From the NCBI GenBank assembly GCA_003169895.1, contig PNAE01000004.1, positions 138,487-202,486 on the forward strand: a DNA stretch of 64,000 bases, read 5' to 3'. The stretch comes from Gemmatimonadota bacterium (GTDB lineage: Bacteria > Gemmatimonadota > Gemmatimonadetes > Gemmatimonadales > GWC2-71-9). A program made the position numbers and the translations under genes. Of the stretch, positions 60,171-64,000 are shown in pieces. Every line of letters starts with the position of its first letter. The stretch's first letter is position 1. The notes under the pieces were generated by a model that had not been told where the DNA came from, ran no database searches, and worked only from the letters and a program-made list of their open reading frames with translations.

Positions 60171-61214
60171 GTGTACCACACCTGTCTCTACTGCACCAAG
60201 GATCTCGGAACCAACGGGATCCTGGAGACCCTGCCGGTTGGGCGGCGCCTCGCGTTCGACGCGGCGCAGGGGCGATTGTGGGTGGTCTGCCCGTCGTGTG
60301 CCAGATGGAACCTGGTCCCGTTCGACACGCGACTCGAGACGATCGATGCCTGCGAGCGCGTGTTCCGCGACACCCGAACGCGATTCTCCACCGACAACAT
60401 CGGGCTGGCGCGCATTCGCGAGGGCCTCGAACTGGTGCGCATCGGTCCGGCCCTGCGACCGGAGTTCGCCGCGTGGCGGTACGGCGACCGCTTCGCCAGC
60501 CGGCGCCGGCGCAATATCGTGATCGGCGCGACGGCGGGTGCCGCACTGGTGGGCGCGATGATCGGGCTCCAGGTGCTCGCCGGCTCGGTCGGCGGCATGC
60601 AGTTCGCCATCCAGGGAATCCTCCGCGCACACGCTCGCCACCGTATCACCACGCGCTTTGTTCGCGAGAGCGGTGGCGAGCCGCTCACGCTATCGCGCGA
60701 GGACGTGAAGCAGTCACGCCTGCAGCGGGTGGAGGGCCCGCCCGCCACATGGGGACTCTCGGTACCGGCTCGCACGGGCGTCCGCGGACGCTGGTTCCGT
60801 GGCAAGAAAGTCACCGACCACATCCTGCTCACCGGTGGCGACGCGATCGCGGGTCTTGGTCACGTGCTGCCCGTCATCGCCGGGACCGCTGGATCACGCA
60901 AGCAAGTGCGCGGTGCGGTCGAGCTGGTTGAGCAGCACCTGACACTCGAATCGCTCGTCACGCGCGCCCGAATGGAATGGAGCGATCACGGGCGCAACCT
61001 TGGCAGGCTCGCCAAGCTCGGCGCCGAGCCGCGGCTGGCGCTCGAAATGCTCGCCAACGAAGACGCGGAGCGCCACTGGCTCGAAGGGGAACTGCGGCTG
61101 CTGGAGCGGCAATGGCGCGAGGCGGACAACCTCGCGGCGATCGCCGATGGGCTGGCAATGCCCGGTGACGTTGATTCGCAGCTGGAGGCGCTCGACGTGA
61201 AACGTGAACGGTGA
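60171..61214 (+). CDS. Zinc-ribbon and membrane-anchored protein of unknown function
   Basis: 347 residues from the GTG at 60171 (TTG at 60153 is an alternative). The N-terminus has a four-cysteine zinc ribbon (CLYCTKDLG, later CPSCARWN). One membrane region follows near 120-150 (IVIGATAGAALVGAMIGLQVLAGSVGG), then a soluble domain that I do not recognise, with long helices (LESLVTRARMEWSDHGRNLG and AERHWLEGELRLLERQWREADN). The last residues (DVKRER) are encoded by the heptamer array at 61197-61224. It lies between recG and asnS; no function is proposed. Confidence 0.75.
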   Translation: MYHTCLYCTKDLGTNGILETLPVGRRLAFDAAQGRLWVVCPSCARWNLVPFDTRLETIDACERVFRDTRTRFSTDNIGLARIREGLELVRIGPALRPEFAAWRYGDRFASRRRRNIVIGATAGAALVGAMIGLQVLAGSVGGMQFAIQGILRAHARHRITTRFVRESGGEPLTLSREDVKQSRLQRVEGPPATWGLSVPARTGVRGRWFRGKKVTDHILLTGGDAIAGLGHVLPVIAGTAGSRKQVRGAVELVEQHLTLESLVTRARMEWSDHGRNLGRLAKLGAEPRLALEMLANEDAERHWLEGELRLLERQWREADNLAAIADGLAMPGDVDSQLEALDVKRER

Positions 61215-61224
61215 GACGTGCAGC
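61197..61224 (+). repeat. Four heptamers across the end of the zinc-ribbon gene
   Basis: GTGAAAC, GTGAACG, GTGAGAC and GTGCAGC in tandem. The first two and part of the third encode the last codons and the stop (TGA at 61212-61214) of the upstream gene. Confidence 0.8.
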
Positions 61225-61261
61225 CCGTTGCCCACGCGCCCGTACCGCCGTAAGATGCGCC

Positions 61262-62557
61262 ATGCCTTACGCTTCCATTGCCGACCTGCGTCACAATGTG
61301 GGCCAGACCGTCGCCGTGCGCGGTTGGGCGATGACCACCCGGTCGTCCGGCAAGATCGCCTTTCTGGTCCTGCGCGACGGCACCGGATACCTGCAGGCCG
61401 TCTTCCCCAAGAATGAGGTTGTCGACGGGGCATGGGACCGGTTCGCGACGGTGACCCACGAGGCGAACGTGCTGGTCACCGGTCGCGTGCGCGAGGACGC
61501 GCGCGCGCCGGGAGGCTACGAGTTGACGGCGAGTGACGTGACGGTGGTCGCGCCGAGCGTCGATTACCCGATTACGCCCAAGGAGCACGGGACCGCGTTC
61601 CTGTTCGAGCATCGTCATCTCTGGCTGCGGTCGCGCAGGCAGGTCGCCATCGCCAAGGTGCGCAACGAGGTCGAGCACGCGATCGCGGACTTCTTCTACG
61701 ACCGTGGCTTCGTGCGCGTCGACACACCGATCCTCACTGGCTCGATCGGCGAAGAGGCTGGTGAGCTGTTTGCGACGGAATACTTCGACCTCGGATCGGC
61801 ATACCTCGCGCAGACGGGACAGCTCTATGTCGAAGCCGCCGCCGCCGCGCTCGGCAAGGTGTACTGCTTCGGTCCGACATTCCGCGCCGAGAAATCGAAG
61901 ACCCGTCGCCACCTGACCGAGTTCTGGATGTGCGAGCCGGAAGTCGCGTTCGCCGACAGCGAAGACAACATGCGGCTGCAGGAAGATTTCGTGTCGAACC
62001 TCGTTGCGCGGGTACTCGACCGGCGGAAGGAGGAGCTGACGGAGTTGGAGCGGGACACGGCGCCACTCGAGCGGGTCACCGCGCCGTTTGCTCGCATTTC
62101 CTACACTGATGCGATCGCCGCATTGCAGGCACAGGGCAGTGACATTCAGTGGGGCACCGACCTCGGGGCCGACGACGAGACCGCGCTGGCCAAGGCCTAT
62201 GACAAGCCGTTGTTCGTGATGAACTACCCAAAGCAGGTGAAGGCGTTCTACATGAAGGAGAATCCCGACGACCCGCGCACGGTGCTCAACAACGACTGCC
62301 TGGCACCGGAAGGGTACGGCGAGATCATCGGCGGTTCACAGCGTGAGGACGATTACGACCGGCTCCTGGCGCGGATCAACGCCCAGGGTCTCGATCCCGC
62401 CACCTATAAGTGGTATCTGGATCTGCGAAAGTACGGCGGGTTCGTACACTCGGGGTTCGGACTTGGCCTGGAACGCACGGTCGCGTGGATCTGCGGCATC
62501 CCGCACATTCGCGAGGCAATTGCGTTTCCGCGGCAGATACACCGCCTGTACCCCTAG
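61262..62557 (+). CDS. asnS: Asparaginyl-tRNA synthetase
   Basis: Charges tRNA-Asn. 431 residues, class IIb. N-terminal OB-fold anticodon-binding domain (TVAVRGWAMTTRSSGKIAFLVLRDG), then the class II catalytic core with motif 2 FRAEKSKTRRHLTEFWM and motif 3 GFGLGLERTVAWICG. The YMKENPDDPRTVLNNDCLAPEGYGEIIGGSQRE segment marks AsnRS rather than AspRS. The ATG at 61262 follows a heptamer array; an in-frame frame back to 61211 has no conserved sequence. Confidence 0.96.
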   Translation: MPYASIADLRHNVGQTVAVRGWAMTTRSSGKIAFLVLRDGTGYLQAVFPKNEVVDGAWDRFATVTHEANVLVTGRVREDARAPGGYELTASDVTVVAPSVDYPITPKEHGTAFLFEHRHLWLRSRRQVAIAKVRNEVEHAIADFFYDRGFVRVDTPILTGSIGEEAGELFATEYFDLGSAYLAQTGQLYVEAAAAALGKVYCFGPTFRAEKSKTRRHLTEFWMCEPEVAFADSEDNMRLQEDFVSNLVARVLDRRKEELTELERDTAPLERVTAPFARISYTDAIAALQAQGSDIQWGTDLGADDETALAKAYDKPLFVMNYPKQVKAFYMKENPDDPRTVLNNDCLAPEGYGEIIGGSQREDDYDRLLARINAQGLDPATYKWYLDLRKYGGFVHSGFGLGLERTVAWICGIPHIREAIAFPRQIHRLYP

Positions 62558-62577
62558 CCCTGTCAGCGCGCTCCGCG

Positions 62578-62683
62578 CGAGACACTTCCTGCGGGCGTCT
62601 GCGGTTCGCTGGCATTCTACATCGCGCCTCGTCCGGGGCGCATGGACCGAGACACTTCCTGCGGGCGTCTGCGGTTCGCTGGC
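62578..62683. repeat. Two exact 36-bp direct repeats
   Basis: The copies at 62578-62613 and 62648-62683 begin CGAGACACTTCC and end GGTTCGCTGGC, with a 70-bp period. The first lies 21 bases after the asnS stop. Confidence 0.85.
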
Positions 62684-62904
62684 GCGGCCGCTGCAGGCCG
62701 TGCGTGCCCGCGACGTCCGCCACATCGCGGCCGCTGGCTCACCGAGGCCGCCCTGCGGAAGCGTCTCGCTCCGAGCGCACCGGCGGAGGGAAATGGGGCG
62801 ATGGACTGCGAGGTCTCCGTAGGGTCGCGTCGTAGAGCCAGCGGCCTCGCCTCACTGATCCGACCTGCCGGCGCATGACTATCGGAGGCCGCCCCAGCGA
62901 TGCG

Positions 62905-62969
62905 CAGCGGCCCGAAGCGAGACCTCGCAGTCCACAGCCCCCAACCAGCGGCCCGAAGCGAGACCTCGC
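62905..62969. repeat. Two exact 24-bp direct repeats
   Basis: CAGCGGCCCGAAGCGAGACC, continuing TCGC, occurs at 62905-62928 and 62946-62969. The first copy also takes part in the inverted repeat with 62802-62817. Confidence 0.85.
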
Positions 62970-62997
62970 GATTCGACGACCACGAAGCGCGCGCGAT

Positions 62998-63759
62998 CTA
63001 GCGCGGGGTCCGTTTCACTTCATCCCGCAGCACGTCGAGAGTGTCGAGTCCGGCGGTTTCCATGTCGATGCCGCGTTGCTCGGCCAACCGCTCTACCTGT
63101 TCGAAGCGTTCGCGAAACTTGCGATTGGCTCGATCAAGCGCGGGTCCTGGGTGCACATCGGCCTTCCGTGCGAGATTGACCACCGCAAACAGCAAGTCAC
63201 CGATCTCGTCGGCGAGCTTGTCCGTTGCTGACGCGTCGCTGCTTGCCAATTCATGTTCGACCTCGGCCAACTCCTCGCGCACCTTTCCGATCGGACCGCT
63301 CGCGTCTGGCCAGTCGAATCCCACGCCTGCCGCGCGCTCTTGCAGCCGATACGCCATCAACAGGTCGGGCAATGTGGCAGGGAGGCCGTCGAGCGTCCCA
63401 TGCTGACGCTTCCGTTCACGCGTCTTGAGGGCCTGCCACTCTTCCTGGGGCCCGAGCTCGAAGAGCTGAGGATGTCGCCGACGCATCTTGGCGACGAGGT
63501 CATCGGCGATGTCGTCGGGCGTGAATTCGCCGGCTTCCTGACCGAGCACCAGTTGCCATGCCAGGTGCAACAGGAAGTCGGCGACCTCATCGCGAATAGC
63601 CGCGGACTCGCCGCTGGCGAGTGCCGCATCGAGCTCGTGGGCCTCCTCGATCAGGTATGGGCGCAGCGTGTCGCGGGTCTGAACCCGGTCCCAGGCGCAC
63701 CGGATGCGCAGGTCCTTCACCATCGCGACGGCCCGGTCCAAGGCCGAATCGTCTTGCAT
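62998..63759 (-). CDS. mazG: Nucleoside triphosphate pyrophosphohydrolase MazG
   Basis: Hydrolyses NTPs to NMP and pyrophosphate, limiting misuse of nucleotides. 253 residues on the minus strand with two MazG units: EEAHELDAAL and DEVADFLLHLAW in the first, EELAEVEHEL and DEIGDLLFAVVN in the second; the acidic metal ligands are intact. The ATG at 63759 has a GGAGG five bases upstream on the minus strand. A longer frame back to 63903 runs into alr and is not conserved. Divergent from alr by only 29 bases. Confidence 0.93.
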   Translation of the reverse strand: MQDDSALDRAVAMVKDLRIRCAWDRVQTRDTLRPYLIEEAHELDAALASGESAAIRDEVADFLLHLAWQLVLGQEAGEFTPDDIADDLVAKMRRRHPQLFELGPQEEWQALKTRERKRQHGTLDGLPATLPDLLMAYRLQERAAGVGFDWPDASGPIGKVREELAEVEHELASSDASATDKLADEIGDLLFAVVNLARKADVHPGPALDRANRKFRERFEQVERLAEQRGIDMETAGLDTLDVLRDEVKRTPR

Positions 63760-63764
63760 CGATT

Positions 63765-63769
63765 CCTCC
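63765..63769 (-). promoter_or_regulatory. Ribosome binding site of mazG
   Basis: GGAGG on the minus strand, five bases before the ATG at 63759. It supports this start over longer in-frame starts. Confidence 0.7.
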
Positions 63770-63788
63770 GGGGTCCTAGTCTCCGACC

Positions 63789-64000
63789 GTGCGCAAAACG
63801 CTGACACCTGAGACCGCGCGGGCCTGGGTCGATGTCGACCTCGACGCGCTGGTCCGCAACGCCCGGTCCTATCGCGCGATGACCGGTGTGCCGCTGCTGC
63901 CAATGCTCAAGGCCGACGGCTACGGCGTTGGCGCCCTGATGGTCGCACGGGCGCTGGCCGAGGTCGAGCCATGGGGCTACGGCGTCGCCACCGTCGACGA
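63789..64000 (+). CDS. alr: Alanine racemase (N-terminal part, cut by the window end)
   Basis: Only the first 70 codons are visible, starting with GTG at 63789. WVDVDLDALVRNARSYRAM and LLPMLKADGYGVGALMVARAL are the usual beginning of the PLP-binding TIM barrel; the PLP lysine is K41 in MLKADGYG. The enzyme makes D-alanine for the cell wall (feeding MurF). The rest lies outside the window. Confidence 0.88.
   Translation, partial: MRKTLTPETARAWVDVDLDALVRNARSYRAMTGVPLLPMLKADGYGVGALMVARALAEVEPWGYGVATVD

Larger units (their letters stand above)
62558..62997. other. Repeat-rich noncoding region between asnS and mazG
   Basis: 440 bases without a convincing gene. It holds a 36-bp direct repeat (62578-62613, 62648-62683), a 24-bp direct repeat (62905-62928, 62946-62969), and nested inverted repeats: GGCCGCTGGCTC (62729-62740) with GAGCCAGCGGCC (62835-62846), and TGGACTGCGAGGTCTC (62802-62817) with its complement at 62919-62934. 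Short open frames in it have arginine-rich, unstructured products. Function unknown. Confidence 0.7.

Noticed and set aside
62642-62878. Small coding genes in the asnS-mazG gap
   Set aside because: The short frames give Arg-rich products that run through the direct and inverted repeats, with no ribosome binding site.
62558-62997. A CRISPR array in the asnS-mazG gap
   Set aside because: Only two copies of each repeat exist, with unequal spacing, and no cas gene is near.

Overview
The window is a high-GC, almost gap-free bacterial chromosome segment. Nearly every gene lies on the + strand, and many start codons overlap the preceding stop (ATGA, GTGA or TGATG). The gene content suggests an uncultured or little-studied member of the Gemmatimonadota or a close relative: a tilS-hpt-ftsH-folP run, a DUF2723 membrane protein, a Bacteroidetes-like IleRS with an IHHVFS signature, a PEP-CTERM protein, meso-diaminopimelate-type MurE, MglA/roadblock proteins and many TPR proteins. 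This placement is an inference from gene families, not from a phylogeny. No IS element, prophage or CRISPR array was seen.

Layout. 1-1.5 kb: the 3' end of a Gly/Gln-rich protein, then a FliA/WhiG-type sigma factor. 1.6-5.9 kb: an unknown protein coupled to fumarylacetoacetase, a GNAT acetyltransferase, PdxH and a cation-diffusion facilitator. 5.9-19.4 kb: housekeeping genes tilS, hpt, ftsH, folP, a DUF2723 protein, yggS, ileS, a DksA/TraR-like zinc protein, lspA and rluD. 19.3-31.9 kb: one tightly overlapping operon that is the most interesting part of the window. It encodes short CheW, CheY, CheA and CheC-like proteins, several TPR and DUF4388 proteins, three roadblock/LC7 domains, an MglA-like GTPase with altered switch motifs, a protein with two DnaA-like AAA+ domains and no recognisable DNA-binding domain, and a membrane zinc peptidase. 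It looks like a chemosensory and cell-polarity module for surface motility or another polar process.

32.0-34.2 kb: tRNA-Val(UAC), a secreted TPR protein and tRNA-Asp(GUC) with hairpins on both sides. 34.2-50.5 kb: the division and cell wall (dcw) cluster rsmH-ftsL-ftsI-murE-murF-mraY-murD-ftsW-murG-[PEP-CTERM gene]-murC-ftsQ-ftsA-ftsZ. It is followed by an M23 peptidase, a VWA-like membrane protein, ftsY and a sodium/solute symporter pair. 56.5-57.9 kb: a minus-strand island with a lipoprotein and a RES/Xre toxin-antitoxin pair. 58-64 kb: recG, a zinc-ribbon membrane protein, asnS, a 440-bp repeat-rich noncoding stretch, mazG (minus) and the beginning of alr.

A second theme is a family of 7-bp tandem repeats (GTGARRS type and a CCACCAG type) at gene junctions. 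They often form inverted arrays that could fold as hairpins, and in several places they run into the ends of coding sequences.
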